Positions 34,139 through 43,813 of a stretch of DNA of 64,000 bases are shown here, in pieces. The notes beneath the pieces are model-generated. The model made no database searches and had not been told where the DNA came from. It was given only the letters and a program-made list of their open reading frames with translations. Within the stretch, counting starts at the first letter, position 1. The number at the start of each line of letters is the position of its first letter. The stretch spans positions 687,893-751,892 of the forward strand of contig NZ_BCUR01000001.1 of the NCBI RefSeq assembly GCF_003569005.1, given 5' to 3'. This stretch comes from Vibrio superstes (lineage in GTDB: Bacteria; Pseudomonadota; Gammaproteobacteria; Enterobacterales; Vibrionaceae). The position numbers and the translations under genes are program-made.

Positions 34139-34340
34139 TTCACTAGACTCCTTTCGTTGCTTTATCGAATGAATTACAACACATAAGAAAAGCAATAATT
34201 GCATACATGCGCATTTTAGCAAGTGTTATGATTGAAGATTGTGATTTTAATTGAGTGGATAAAATGACACGCCAGACATCAGGGTAAAGTGCTCACCCTT
34301 GAAGTAGCAATGAGGCTTGAAGATATTGATAACCCAAGGT

Positions 34341-35240
34341 CTACGATTCCTTGCCTTTAAACGGTACCAGCAATTGCTTTCCAAATACATTAATCAGTGC
34401 ACCGGTCACGATCAATCCACCGCCTATATAAGTCCATACTGACGGGATTTCATTGAAAACCCAAACCCCAAGCAAAGCGGAAAAAACTATCTGAACATAA
34501 GAGTAAGCGGAGGCCTTGCCGGCTGCTTGAGTTTGCATTGCCTTGGTTAATCCATATTGACCAATTTGAGTAAAGGTCCCAACCAATACCAACATGGCGG
34601 TAATGAATAGGCTTGGCCAAACAAAATCTTGCCATATAAGTAGTGTTGAGACTGGCAGTGCTACCAATGGGAAATAGAAGATAATCACTGAGCTGTCTTC
34701 AGATCGACTCAGCTTTCTTACTATGACATACGCTATTGAGCTTCCAAACGCCCCACACAAGGCAACCATGATACTGAACAGAGGCAGTTCACTATTGTTG
34801 CCGATCATATTGGGTTGAACCATGACTAGCAGGCCGACAAGGCAGAACGCGATGCAAATCATTGTAGATTGCTGAACCCGCTCTTTAAGAAACAAGACCC
34901 CAAGCAGAGCCGTAAACACGGGATGCACGTATTGCAGAATAGTCGCTTCTGCTAACGGTAATGTTGTTATCGCATAGTAGACGCACATTAGTGCCATGGT
35001 GCCTACCGTCCCTCGAAGAAACAGCAAAGGTCTATTGTTTCCCCATATCGATATTCCCTTGCGTCGCACGTCAACGTAACTGATGATCAAAGACACTAGC
35101 GCTCTTGCGGCCACAATTTCAAAAACAGGGATGCCATAGTTACTAATGTATTTTACGCACGCCGACATCAGCGCAAAGCCAAATGCAGAGAGAAGCATGA
35201 ATCTGACCCCAACAGGGATCATTGATATAGAGGATGGCAT
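34341..35240 (-). CDS. EamA-family drug/metabolite exporter
   Basis: A 299-residue protein with ten transmembrane helices arranged as two EamA repeats (about 10-140 and 155-285), of the RhaT/DMT type. It has RGTVGTMALMCVYYAITTLPLAEATILQYVHPVFTALLGVLFLKERV near 75-120 and a matching second-half stretch ending LLGVWVFNEIPSVWTYIGGGLIVTGAL. The substrate is unknown; this subgroup resembles S-adenosylmethionine or purine exporters only loosely. It is monocistronic. Confidence 0.88.
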   Translation of the reverse strand: MPSSISMIPVGVRFMLLSAFGFALMSACVKYISNYGIPVFEIVAARALVSLIISYVDVRRKGISIWGNNRPLLFLRGTVGTMALMCVYYAITTLPLAEATILQYVHPVFTALLGVLFLKERVQQSTMICIAFCLVGLLVMVQPNMIGNNSELPLFSIMVALCGAFGSSIAYVIVRKLSRSEDSSVIIFYFPLVALPVSTLLIWQDFVWPSLFITAMLVLVGTFTQIGQYGLTKAMQTQAAGKASAYSYVQIVFSALLGVWVFNEIPSVWTYIGGGLIVTGALINVFGKQLLVPFKGKES

Positions 35241-35324
35241 AAAAATTTCGTCAAATCAGGGGGAAAGGAATCATATCCTAGTTTAGGACTATCCAGCGAA
35301 GTGTTTCTAAACAAAATCAACAAT

Positions 35325-35351
35325 GCCAGTACTCACAGCTAAAGTACTGGC
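35325..35351 (-). terminator. Possible terminator of the aaeXAB-like operon
   Basis: A 9-bp perfect stem, GCCAGTACT with AGTACTGGC, starts 20 bases after the FUSC stop. On the minus strand it is followed by the T-rich ATTGTTGATTTTG. There is no uninterrupted T-tract. Confidence 0.45.
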
Positions 35352-35370
35352 TTATCTTCACTGAGCGCTT

Positions 35371-36744
35371 CTACAGGTTTCGATACAGCTTAATGTAAAA
35401 AGCGCCAATCGACAGGCCTAGCGACATCACTGTAATCATGGTGATGGGGGTCATCAGCGAATAGCTTGGAGTAAGATACATAGCGCTCATCGTCATCACC
35501 AATAATAGGTTGACTCCCAGTAATTTTTGCAATGCAAGTGAAGGCTTTGCCGTTCCCCTCCATACTAGAAATACATTGATAAAGTAAAAGCCCGCCAATT
35601 GCCAAAGCTCGGTCAACTCAGGAAGAATCAACACATACTGAGTCAGAAATATCACTGCCCAAACAGCCATCCCAATGAAAGCTTGGCCGATAGCACTGTT
35701 AGGTAGGCTAACCAACACATTGGCAAAAATAGCGCACATCATAGGCATCATATATGCCCCTGGAATCGGTACGTACCACCAAACAACTAAACCAGTTAAC
35801 AAGATGCTGAGTGAGCGCACCACATTAGCCAGCCGCGTCTCTAATGGAAGGTCAAATGCACTGTATTTGACCTTAGGAATCGTATACTTAGACTCAACGA
35901 GCTTAAGCCATTGTTGCAATTCACCCTTTGTCTCCATTGGATTGGCAATGGCTTTTGTGAGTAGATGTTGACCATCGTGGATGTCTATCCCTTCTACTGC
36001 ATGAGTGGCCTTTGGGAGCTCAGCGAGAACCTCTAATATTTCAATCGTTTGGACAATGACACGCCATGCTGCACGCTCGTATCTCAATCGATAGCTGCCA
36101 TTTAGAGGGAGATCGAGTATCGCCTTCAATTTGCTCAAATTCGCTTGCTGTTGCTGGGCAAAATCGTCATCACTCTCGGTATCTGTAGACGATCTTTGAG
36201 CGAGTTTTCTTGTTAGATTTTCGGTTGTAGGTGTCAGTAGTTCAAAGAAATTATCTTCTGTTTTTTGTGGCCAAAGCAAACTAAAAACCACACTGAAAAC
36301 AAACAAACCTAAAACGGTTTCCTGAATACGAAGGATGGCAATATTAAAGGTATTAGCGCCGTCAAACGACCCCATACTCGCAACCAAGGTGCACACCGTA
36401 AAGGTAATAGTAAACGCATAACCGAATTTTTTATGTGACCCCATGAAAGAGCACACAGCAAGCAATAACGAGAAACAAAAAATAAACATCAAGTGGTCTT
36501 GAGGGAAGTACATCAACAGAAGTCCCGCACATACCACCCCGAAAATGGTACCCAAGAGCCGGTTTATCCCCTTCCTAATCGAATGAGAGTAAGACTCATT
36601 AGCCGCAGCTACAATGACCGCTATCCCCGCCCAATAAGGCTTATCCCACCCAAACCACAATGCTAGACAGATGGACAAAGAAACGGACAGTGCCACCTTT
36701 ATCGCGTCTTGCGTAGATCGAGATAGCGTAAACACCCCGATCAT
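35371..36744 (-). CDS. FUSC-family efflux protein (AaeB-like)
   Basis: 457 residues. The N-terminal half has about six helices (WFGWDKPYWAGIAVIVAAANESYSHSIRKGINRLLGTIFG near 30-70). A cytosolic region (about 160-300) follows, then a second membrane half (about 305-457). FUSC proteins such as AaeB export aromatic carboxylic acids with an HlyD partner. At 457 residues it is much shorter than E. coli AaeB (655), so some loops are reduced; both membrane halves are present. The start overlaps the HlyD-type stop by four bases. Confidence 0.85.
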   Translation of the reverse strand: MIGVFTLSRSTQDAIKVALSVSLSICLALWFGWDKPYWAGIAVIVAAANESYSHSIRKGINRLLGTIFGVVCAGLLLMYFPQDHLMFIFCFSLLLAVCSFMGSHKKFGYAFTITFTVCTLVASMGSFDGANTFNIAILRIQETVLGLFVFSVVFSLLWPQKTEDNFFELLTPTTENLTRKLAQRSSTDTESDDDFAQQQQANLSKLKAILDLPLNGSYRLRYERAAWRVIVQTIEILEVLAELPKATHAVEGIDIHDGQHLLTKAIANPMETKGELQQWLKLVESKYTIPKVKYSAFDLPLETRLANVVRSLSILLTGLVVWWYVPIPGAYMMPMMCAIFANVLVSLPNSAIGQAFIGMAVWAVIFLTQYVLILPELTELWQLAGFYFINVFLVWRGTAKPSLALQKLLGVNLLLVMTMSAMYLTPSYSLMTPITMITVMSLGLSIGAFYIKLYRNL

Positions 36745-37616
36745 TTCGCACTCTCTCCCTTGATGATCTTAACCGATGCAGTCATGCCAATGCGCAACTG
36801 AAGGTCCTCTGGTATATCGGTCAAATGGACCTTTACTGGGATTCTTTGTGCAAGACGAATCCATTCAAAATTAGGGTTAACCACAGGTAGCAAGCTATTT
36901 CCTGTAGAGCCATCTTGCATTGAGATGCCATAGCCAACACTTTGGATCTTACCCTCAAGGACACGATCAGATTGAGTCAGCAAGGTCACAAACGAGACGT
37001 CTCCTTCCGCAACGCCTTGCAGGTCGGTTTCTTTGAAGAAGCCTTCAATCCAAAAACTGTGCTCATCAATAAGGGCAACTACCGGTGTATTTGCCGTAAC
37101 CTGAGAGCCCTCGCGAAGCTGTAGATTGGTAATGTAGCCATCGGTTGGCGCATAGATCTTAGTAAACTGGAGATTAAGCTTCGCTTCTTCAACAGCGGCT
37201 TGCATCACGCCTAGGTTCGCCCTTGCCGTTTCTACTGCATTGCTCAGGTTGTTGAGCGTTAGTACAGGTACTGCACCTGGCGCACGCTTCTCAAGATTGA
37301 CAGAGCGACGTTGTTCATCACGTGCTTTTTTAAGTAGTGCACCCGCTTGACGTTCGCTTGCCAGCGCTTTATTTAATGCAGCCTGATAGATGCTCTGATC
37401 AATCTCAAATAAAAGGTCACCCTTTTTTACTTGGGAATTATCGTTCACTAGAACATGGGTCACTTGACCTGTCACACGAGGAGTTACCTCTACGATGTAT
37501 GCTCTCACCTGACCATCTCGCGTCCATGGATTTGAATCATAGGTAGAATAAAGTGAAAAACCGACAAAACCTGCAGCAGCCACAAAAAGTAGGGTTGTGA
37601 TATAACGCATCATCAT
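36741..37616 (-). CDS. HlyD/AaeA-type membrane fusion protein
   Basis: 291 residues. One N-terminal transmembrane helix (5-22) is followed by the biotinyl-lipoyl-like half motifs VTPRVTGQVTHVLVNDNSQVKKGDLLFEID near 47-75 and KIYAPTDGYITNLQLREGSQVTANTPVVALID near 152-185. Between them lies a coiled-coil hairpin (75-145). It links the FUSC inner-membrane protein to the periplasm. The pattern is that of AaeA/EmrA adaptors for aromatic acids. Confidence 0.9.
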   Translation of the reverse strand: MMMRYITTLLFVAAAGFVGFSLYSTYDSNPWTRDGQVRAYIVEVTPRVTGQVTHVLVNDNSQVKKGDLLFEIDQSIYQAALNKALASERQAGALLKKARDEQRRSVNLEKRAPGAVPVLTLNNLSNAVETARANLGVMQAAVEEAKLNLQFTKIYAPTDGYITNLQLREGSQVTANTPVVALIDEHSFWIEGFFKETDLQGVAEGDVSFVTLLTQSDRVLEGKIQSVGYGISMQDGSTGNSLLPVVNPNFEWIRLAQRIPVKVHLTDIPEDLQLRIGMTASVKIIKGESAK

Positions 37617-37624
37617 GCTTTACC

Positions 37625-37837
37625 TTAAACTAAATGCCAAAAACGACTGATAATTCCGACGATTATCACCACCAGACTCAGCTCAAAAATCGCAGGTACC
37701 GCTATGTATCGATACATACCGATCTTGTTACCCACGAAAGAAAATATTGTTGTTGCTAGATAGGCGATCAGTACCGCCAATAACAATGGCGGAAAATAGA
37801 TCTCTCCAATGACCACTTCACTTGGCATAGATTTCAA
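37625..37837 (-). CDS. DUF1656/AaeX-like small membrane protein
   Basis: 70 residues with two transmembrane helices (14-33, 47-66) and the DUF1656 opening EVVIGEIYFPPLLLAVLIAY. It is the usual first gene of aaeXAB-like operons and lies eight bases before the HlyD-type gene. Its role in efflux is unknown. Confidence 0.87.
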   Translation of the reverse strand: MKSMPSEVVIGEIYFPPLLLAVLIAYLATTIFSFVGNKIGMYRYIAVPAIFELSLVVIIVGIISRFWHLV

Positions 37838-38028
37838 CCTGTAACTCTGTTCAATAGCGCTAAGATATGTCGGATTTGTGGTTAGTTGTTAATCTCAGTT
37901 GACGGACAGAATCCATCAACTAGATAAAAAAAGAGGATAAGAATGCGTTCTTTTAGCTCGGTTAAGTGGTCTTTTTTGTCTTTAGTTGTTAATGTTTTAG
38001 ATATGAATTAGATCGAGTACACCTACTT

Positions 38029-38931
38029 ATGAATTTCAGTCTCGAACAACTGTTAGCCTTCGTAAACGTTTATGAACAACTCTCTTTCAGCAAGGCCGCA
38101 GTCAAGCTAAACAAGCACAGAACCACCATCGGACAGGTAATCACCAACCTAGAAGACCAATTAGCTGTCACACTCTTTAACCGGATTGGACGCTCGGTTG
38201 AGCCCACTGAAGATGGGCACCTGCTTTATCACTATGCTAAGCAAGCTATTGAGCAAGCCAGAACCTTTGATAAGGTCGCTTTGAGTCTTTCCTACGGGGA
38301 ATTGGAAAGCATTAACATTGCCTACTCCAACATCTTGCCACAACAAGTATTAACCGACATACGAGTGCAGTTGGTCAAAGACTTTCCCAACATGAGAGTG
38401 AACTTTGCTGCTAAGACTAAAGCTGAGGTGAAGAGTGGCATTACCAATGGTGATTTGCATTTTGCTTTGGTCAACATTCATGAGAGCACTGCAATCCACA
38501 GTATTGATGCAACCTTTTTAGGTAACCTCGAATTCTTACCTTTTGTTAAAAAAGACAGTGAAGTTACAAAGCTACCATCAGACAAAGTTCAAGCTGCTCT
38601 GCGTGGCCAAAGGCAATTTGTATTAACTGCAATGGTAAACGATGGGATGAAGGATAAGATTTTGCTTTCAGCTGATCATGAAGAAATTGACCAGTTATCA
38701 CTCATTGTAAAGTTGGTACAAGAAGGCTTGGGTTGGGCGTTTCTGCCTAGGACGTTGACCTCATCAGACTATGTTTCAGCAAAAATACAATACATTACGC
38801 TGGATCAAATGAAGCAAGGCTTTAAGTTTGGGTTTGCCCTTTGGTGTCCTCACTCCAAGCAGATATCCCCAATTAAGAAATCCATACTCGTAGCGATCGA
38901 CAAATACATACAAGAACATCAGCAATACTAA
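38029..38931 (+). CDS. LysR-family regulator of the aaeXAB-like operon
   Basis: 300 residues. The LysR HTH (FVNVYEQLSFSKAAVKLNKHRTTIGQVITNLEDQL) is somewhat unusual in the recognition helix, with KHRTTIGQV in place of the common SQPAVSRQI. The effector domain ends with LSLIVKLVQEGLGWAFLPRTL. It is divergent from the efflux operon with a 191-base gap, so it probably activates that operon in response to an aromatic acid, like AaeR. Confidence 0.87.
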   Translation: MNFSLEQLLAFVNVYEQLSFSKAAVKLNKHRTTIGQVITNLEDQLAVTLFNRIGRSVEPTEDGHLLYHYAKQAIEQARTFDKVALSLSYGELESINIAYSNILPQQVLTDIRVQLVKDFPNMRVNFAAKTKAEVKSGITNGDLHFALVNIHESTAIHSIDATFLGNLEFLPFVKKDSEVTKLPSDKVQAALRGQRQFVLTAMVNDGMKDKILLSADHEEIDQLSLIVKLVQEGLGWAFLPRTLTSSDYVSAKIQYITLDQMKQGFKFGFALWCPHSKQISPIKKSILVAIDKYIQEHQQY

Positions 38932-38949
38932 GAAGTAAAATTGAGATTA

Positions 38950-38989
38950 AAAGGGCCATTGAAGAATTCACTTCAATGGCCCTTTTTTG
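38950..38989. terminator. Bidirectional terminator between LysR and ktrB
   Basis: A 15-bp perfect stem (AAAGGGCCATTGAAG with its complement) has a six-base loop, Ts on both strands and convergent genes on both sides. Confidence 0.92.
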
Positions 38990-39010
38990 TTGAGCTAATC
39001 ACTTTAAAGA

Positions 39011-40378
39011 TTACCCAGTGAAGACAGGCTCTTCTGGGTACCTGACCAAGGTTTTCTCTGGGCGGGCAAGCATATAGGCCAAGGTTAGCGGACCAATACG
39101 CCCTATTATCATCACCACCACCATAATCAGCTTTCCGGGTTCTGATAATTGGGCCGTTAAGCCAGCACTTACGCCCACAGTAGCAAACGCCGATATCACC
39201 TCAAAAATCACCATTTTAAAAGGGGCTTGTTCTGTGATCATCAAAGAAAACATGGCCAAAAACAAAAGAATGCCACTCACAACAATGATGGCTAATGAAC
39301 GCACTATGGTTTGGCTGCCGATGGTACGATGAAATAACACAACATGATTCTTTTGGCGCAAGAAACTCCAGGTTGCCACCGCTGCAACGACAAAGGTTGA
39401 TACCTTAATTCCACCACCCGTAGAGGTAGAGCCCGCGCCAATCAGCATTAGCAGCATCATGAACAGCATGGCAGGAGAAGATAACGCAGCCAGATCAATG
39501 CTATTAAAACCGGCGGTTCTTGCGGTTGCAGACTGGAAAAAAGCCGCGAGCCATTGCTCTGAGGTAGAAAGGTGTCCTAAGGTTGCCGCATTATGTCGCT
39601 CCAGCAACCAAAACATTAAGGTTCCTATAATCAACAAGGTAGGTGTACCAATTAACATGATTTTGGTGTGAAGCTGCAGGTGTTTAAACCCTTTGTGTAA
39701 ATTGGTGGATAAATCCCCAACCACCGTAAAGCCCAAGCCACCCAGTATAAACAGTGCCGCTAGACTGCTGATTATCACGGGGTCTCCAACAAAGCCTACC
39801 AAACTATCAGAGAACAAAGAGAAGCCGGCATTATTGAATGCTGATATGGAGTGGAATAAGGCATAAAAGAGACCTGTAGCCCATCCCATCTCAGGCACCC
39901 ATCTAAAGCTCAAGACCACAAACCCAACAAACTCTGCTGCCAAGGCAAAAATGATGATTTTTTTCACCAGTCCCCGCAGGTTCACCCTGCGATCTTGACC
40001 TAAGGCTTCTTTAGCTAATGCTTGCTGTTGTAGCGACAATCGAACGCCAAACATATACAAGAGAACCGCAGATAAGGTCATCTGCCCCAACCCACCTATC
40101 TGCATCAAGATCATCAATAAGATTTTACCGCTCAGGGTAAAGTGCTGCCCAGTGTCGACCACGCCTAGTCCGGTCACGCTGATGGCAGAGGTTGCGGTGA
40201 ACAAGGCATCCGTCATCGACAATCCGGATACCGAAAAGATGGGCAGAGTGAGCAATACCGCGGAAGGGAGCAATATCATCAAAAAGCTAAGGACAATGAT
40301 CCTCGGCTCTCCGCCCTTTCCGCCTTTGCGTTCAGGACCAAGGGTATAAACTCGACTTTGGTGAATTCTAGGGATCAT
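39011..40378 (-). CDS. ktrB: KtrB-type potassium uptake membrane subunit
   Basis: 455 residues, the length of KtrB from Vibrio. It has four pore-loop repeats of the SKT superfamily, each with a selectivity glycine: TSAISVTGLGVVD near 67, HSISAFNNAGFSLF near 185, TARTAGFNSIDL near 290 and ISAFATVGVSAGL near 410. The gate-forming intramembrane loop GAGSTSTGGGIKVSTF is near 320. It takes up K+ with Na+ dependence under low K+ or osmotic stress. The ATG overlaps the ktrA stop by four bases. Confidence 0.93.
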   Translation of the reverse strand: MIPRIHQSRVYTLGPERKGGKGGEPRIIVLSFLMILLPSAVLLTLPIFSVSGLSMTDALFTATSAISVTGLGVVDTGQHFTLSGKILLMILMQIGGLGQMTLSAVLLYMFGVRLSLQQQALAKEALGQDRRVNLRGLVKKIIIFALAAEFVGFVVLSFRWVPEMGWATGLFYALFHSISAFNNAGFSLFSDSLVGFVGDPVIISSLAALFILGGLGFTVVGDLSTNLHKGFKHLQLHTKIMLIGTPTLLIIGTLMFWLLERHNAATLGHLSTSEQWLAAFFQSATARTAGFNSIDLAALSSPAMLFMMLLMLIGAGSTSTGGGIKVSTFVVAAVATWSFLRQKNHVVLFHRTIGSQTIVRSLAIIVVSGILLFLAMFSLMITEQAPFKMVIFEVISAFATVGVSAGLTAQLSEPGKLIMVVVMIIGRIGPLTLAYMLARPEKTLVRYPEEPVFTG

Positions 40379-41037
40379 AGTGCACGCAGTTTCTGGGCTA
40401 ATTCAGCTTCTGGACCAACAACAATGATGACATCGCCTATCTCTAAGCTCTTTTCAAAGCTTGGAGAGGCTACCACTTCAGGTCCTCGCTTCAAGGCAAT
40501 CACATTTACGCCTTCATCTCTACACAAGGCCATTTCCGACAAAGACTTACCGAGCAAGTTTGCTGTCACCACCACCTCAGTCAACGCTAAACCGCTTCCT
40601 AATGGATGGAAGTCTTTTACGCGCGTATCAATCATTTGATTTGCGATACGTATCCCCATCTCCTTTTCAGGCATGACCACTCTGTCGGCACCGACTTTAC
40701 TTAATATCTTGGCGTGGAACTTGTCATTGGCTTTTACCCATACCGTTTTACAGTGCGCCTCTTTCAGCACTAAGGTCGTCAGGATGCTGGCATTGATGTC
40801 ACTGCCAATGGCAACCATGACCATGTCATACTCTTCTAGCTTTAACTCGGCTACAGTTTCTTCTTGAGTACAATTAGCAACAATGACGTCTGTAGCAAAC
40901 TCGATAGCACTTTTTACTCGCTCTTCATTCAGATCTATGGCGAGTACTTGCGCTCCAGCATGGCTTAATTCCTGGCACACGGACAAACCAAATCGTCCCA
41001 GACCAATCACTGCATATTGTTTTTTCGCTGATCTCAT
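40375..41037 (-). CDS. ktrA: KtrA-type potassium uptake regulatory subunit
   Basis: 220 residues, typical for KtrA. The RCK_N Rossmann domain (1-135) has YAVIGLGRFGLSVCQELSHAGAQVLAIDLNEE (GxGxxG and acidic end of strand 2, so ATP/NAD binding). The RCK_C domain (about 140-220) has LGSGLALTEVVVTANLLGKSLSEM and VIIVVGPEAEL. It forms the cytosolic octameric ring that gates KtrB by ATP/ADP. It is first of a two-gene operon. Confidence 0.93.
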   Translation of the reverse strand: MRSAKKQYAVIGLGRFGLSVCQELSHAGAQVLAIDLNEERVKSAIEFATDVIVANCTQEETVAELKLEEYDMVMVAIGSDINASILTTLVLKEAHCKTVWVKANDKFHAKILSKVGADRVVMPEKEMGIRIANQMIDTRVKDFHPLGSGLALTEVVVTANLLGKSLSEMALCRDEGVNVIALKRGPEVVASPSFEKSLEIGDVIIVVGPEAELAQKLRAL

Positions 41038-41240
41038 TTACATCCTCCAATGACACCGTTTTCGCCTTACAAAAACAGTTGCGTAGTGAAGTATAGTAAA
41101 CATCTGATTTACATAACTAAATAATGAAAAATTAAAAGATAGTTACCACAGTTCGATAAGAAGAGAAGGAAGAAGATTTACACTGTAAAGATGAGGAGGG
41201 AGCCCTACGACAACAAATGGTAGGGCTTTAGCGATACTTT

Positions 41241-41861
41241 CTATGCGTTGGAGTGCTTCATCACCAATGTATTTAGCGCAGCCTTGCTGGTTTTGGATAT
41301 TTTTTGCATCAAACTAAATTCAGGGTTGTTAATCCCTCGGGTTCGCAAGTCTTCTAGCATGACTAACCATAGCTTGGCTGTCATCTCGGAGTCCGCTAAC
41401 GCTCGGTGAAAAACGCCATCGTGCTCGATATTTTTGTAATGAATTAAATCACCCAACTTATGAGTTGGCGCCTGCTGATACAGTCTACGAGCAATCAACA
41501 TTGAGCATGCGAACTGGCCGGTATATCCCGCACCAATAGCATCCAACTCCGCATCCAAGAATCGCTTATCAAATGAGGCATTGTGAGCAACCAGATTACA
41601 GTTACTGATAAAGGCGGCAAACTCCCCCATCACCTCTTCACAACTAGGTGCAGTACGCAGCATGTCGTTAGTGATGCCGGTGTATCCAGCAATGAACGAA
41701 CTCACTCGAAAACCCGGGTTCATCAGTTGTTGAAATGTGTCAACGACCTCGCCATCAACCAGTTTTACTGCACCTATCTCTATGGCCCTGTCGCCCATAT
41801 TGGGGGACAAACCGGTGGTTTCAAAATCGAGAACAACAACAGAGTTAGCAAGAGAGGTCAT
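41241..41861 (-). CDS. DnaQ/PolC-type 3'-5' exonuclease
   Basis: 206 residues. The DEDDh exonuclease motifs are VVLDFETTGL (Exo I), NLVAHNASFDKRFLD (Exo II) and HRALADSEMT (Exo III with His and Asp). There is no helicase or polymerase domain, so it is a stand-alone exonuclease of the DNA polymerase III epsilon type used in repair or RNA processing. The frame extends 30 codons upstream, but MTSLANSVVVLDFETTG is the family start. Confidence 0.88.
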   Translation of the reverse strand: MTSLANSVVVLDFETTGLSPNMGDRAIEIGAVKLVDGEVVDTFQQLMNPGFRVSSFIAGYTGITNDMLRTAPSCEEVMGEFAAFISNCNLVAHNASFDKRFLDAELDAIGAGYTGQFACSMLIARRLYQQAPTHKLGDLIHYKNIEHDGVFHRALADSEMTAKLWLVMLEDLRTRGINNPEFSLMQKISKTSKAALNTLVMKHSNA

Positions 41862-41990
41862 AGTAGTATCTAGGAAGTAAAAAATGCCGCGAGATTCTAA
41901 CACGATCAACCAACACTTGCCTCGTTCGTCACTTGGCAAAATCGAAACCAATCAGTAGAGTAGTTTGCTAAATCTACTCAAGGACACATC

Positions 41991-43286
41991 ATGCAAGGAT
42001 ATTCTTTTATTAACGATGGCTGTTGCTATCAAAATCATACCTTTGAGGCTCCCCTAAATTACGAGAAGCCCGATCAACAGCAACTGTCTATTTTTGCAAG
42101 AGAGATCCGCCTCGTCGGAGATGAAAAGAGCAACAAGCCTTGGCTTTTATATTTCCAAGGTGGGCCAGGTTTTCCTTCACCTAGACCAAACGGTCAATCA
42201 GGATGGATTAAGGCTGCCTTAAAACGATACCGAGTTTTGTTGCTCGATCAGCGTGGTACAGGTAAGAGTAATCCGGTTACTCATCAATCTATTGCACACC
42301 TAGATAGCGCTCAACAAGCTGAATACCTGACTCACTTTAGAGCGGACAACATCGTCAGAGATGCTGAGAATATCCGCCAGCGCTTAGGCATCAAACAATG
42401 GGCAACGCTAGGTCAAAGTTATGGTGGCTTCTGCACATTGACCTATCTTTCTTTGTTTCCAGATAGCTTATTGCAATGCTATGTCACTGGCGGAATCCCA
42501 TCCATTGAAAAGCACATAGACCATGTGTACCAAGCCACATTCAAACGCACTGTGCAAAAAAATGAAGCCTTCTTTAGGCAGTTTCCTCTAGCACAAACAC
42601 TCTGCCAGGAAATTGCCACTCACCTGTTAGAGCACGACGAATTTTTGCCTAATGGCCAGAAGTTTACCGTTGAGCAATTTCAACAAATCGGGATTAACTT
42701 CGGTGTGAGCGATACCTTTTTGCCAACCTACTATTTGTTAGAAACGGCATTTGTGGACATGAATGGTACTCGACAACTTAGCTACGAGTTTTTGAACGCT
42801 ATGCTTGCGGAGCAGGCTTTTCAAACCAACCCAATTTACGCCATCCTCCACGAGCCCTGCTATTGCCAAGGCTTCGCGTCACAATGGAGTGCTCACCGAG
42901 TCAGACAAAATCATGCGTCGTTCAACTATCAAGCTGGCCAACCCTTCTATTTCACTGGGGAAATGACCTTCCCATGGATGTTTGAGCAGTACAAAAATCT
43001 AAAACCCTTAAAAGAGGCTGCATTCTCGCTGGCAGAAAAAAATGACTGGAACCCTCTCTATGATAGCGATGTGCTATCTAACAACAGAGTTCCTCTAAGC
43101 TGTGCTGTCTATGCCGATGATATGTTTGTAGAAATGGCGCTTAGCTGTGAAACATTATCCAACATCCCCAACTCTCAGGCGTGGATCACCAATGAATACG
43201 AGCACAACGGTTTGCGCGCCGATGGAGAGCGCATACTAGAAAGGCTGTTTGCTATCGGAGACCAAACCGCCGCAACGCTTATTTAG
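41991..43286 (+). CDS. S33-family alpha/beta-hydrolase (prolyl aminopeptidase type)
   Basis: 431 residues, the length of the larger proline iminopeptidase class. The oxyanion motif is YFQGGPGFPSP near 57, LLDQRGTGKS is near 85-95, and the nucleophile elbow LGQSYGGFCTL has Ser near 144. A helical cap follows. The catalytic acid and His are likely in AVYADDMFVE near 375 and YEHNGLRAD near 404. It removes N-terminal proline or similar residues from peptides in the cytosol. Confidence 0.87.
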   Translation: MQGYSFINDGCCYQNHTFEAPLNYEKPDQQQLSIFAREIRLVGDEKSNKPWLLYFQGGPGFPSPRPNGQSGWIKAALKRYRVLLLDQRGTGKSNPVTHQSIAHLDSAQQAEYLTHFRADNIVRDAENIRQRLGIKQWATLGQSYGGFCTLTYLSLFPDSLLQCYVTGGIPSIEKHIDHVYQATFKRTVQKNEAFFRQFPLAQTLCQEIATHLLEHDEFLPNGQKFTVEQFQQIGINFGVSDTFLPTYYLLETAFVDMNGTRQLSYEFLNAMLAEQAFQTNPIYAILHEPCYCQGFASQWSAHRVRQNHASFNYQAGQPFYFTGEMTFPWMFEQYKNLKPLKEAAFSLAEKNDWNPLYDSDVLSNNRVPLSCAVYADDMFVEMALSCETLSNIPNSQAWITNEYEHNGLRADGERILERLFAIGDQTAATLI

Positions 43287-43375
43287 AAAATATGTATTTG
43301 GTCGAGGAGTGGAACATCGCCTTCTCGACCATATAGGCGCCCTACAAATCATCTCAAAAAGGTCAACCGACTCTA
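43287..43375. other. Region with an older element end next to copy 3
   Basis: The bases AAAAAGGTCAACCGACTCTA just left of copy 3 resemble the right end of the element with a few changes. An eroded or nested second copy may therefore have ended here. Confidence 0.35.
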
Positions 43376-43651
43376 GGGTCTGTTGACCTTTTGCGATTAA
43401 ATTTTGCTCGACTAGAAACCATTTAATCAAGGCGAGGGGCTTGCCGCCTAGTCATCTAAGCAAAAGACGCTCAACGACGAGTAAATGGTTTCTAGCCGAG
43501 CCCTTCTTGCCGAGCCCTTCGGGTAGCGTTTGTTGGGCATTTCTACGGCGTTAGTCCCTTTTCATGTGGAACCACCACACCTAAAAGTGACTGCCTTGTT
43601 TAAATACCCAACAAATCGCTACAAAAATAAACTCAAAAGATCAACAGACCC
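43376..43651 (-). mobile_element. Hairpin-bearing non-autonomous element, full copy 3
   Basis: A 276-bp element in the opposite orientation to copy 2, almost identical over its length and flanked by TA. The right repeat reads AGATCAACAGACCC, one base different from copy 2. It has a 14-15-base insertion relative to copy 2 (a repeat of the GCTCGGC block) that copy 1 shares. An apparent 73-codon frame starting MLGISTALVPFHVEPP is just element sequence and is not a gene. Confidence 0.88.
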
Positions 43652-43813
43652 TAGACACCAACAGTTACATAGACTGCGTCTAATTGCTGTAAACTCCTTT
43701 CATTTTGATGCCTACTCCATCACGCTATTGATACTAAGATCACCGTAAAGTTTGCCCTCCTCCTCATCCAAACCCTAACATTAGCCCGAATCCACCAACT
43801 TATTGACACACTC
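43652..43813. other. Spacer after copy 3
   Basis: About 160 bases between copy 3 and the next small gene, with no supported feature. Confidence 0.4.

Noticed and set aside
43530..43748. A 72-codon plus frame starting MLGISTALVPFHVEPP
   Set aside because: It is sequence of element copy 3. The same residues appear upstream of the SDR gene only because copy 2 lies there.
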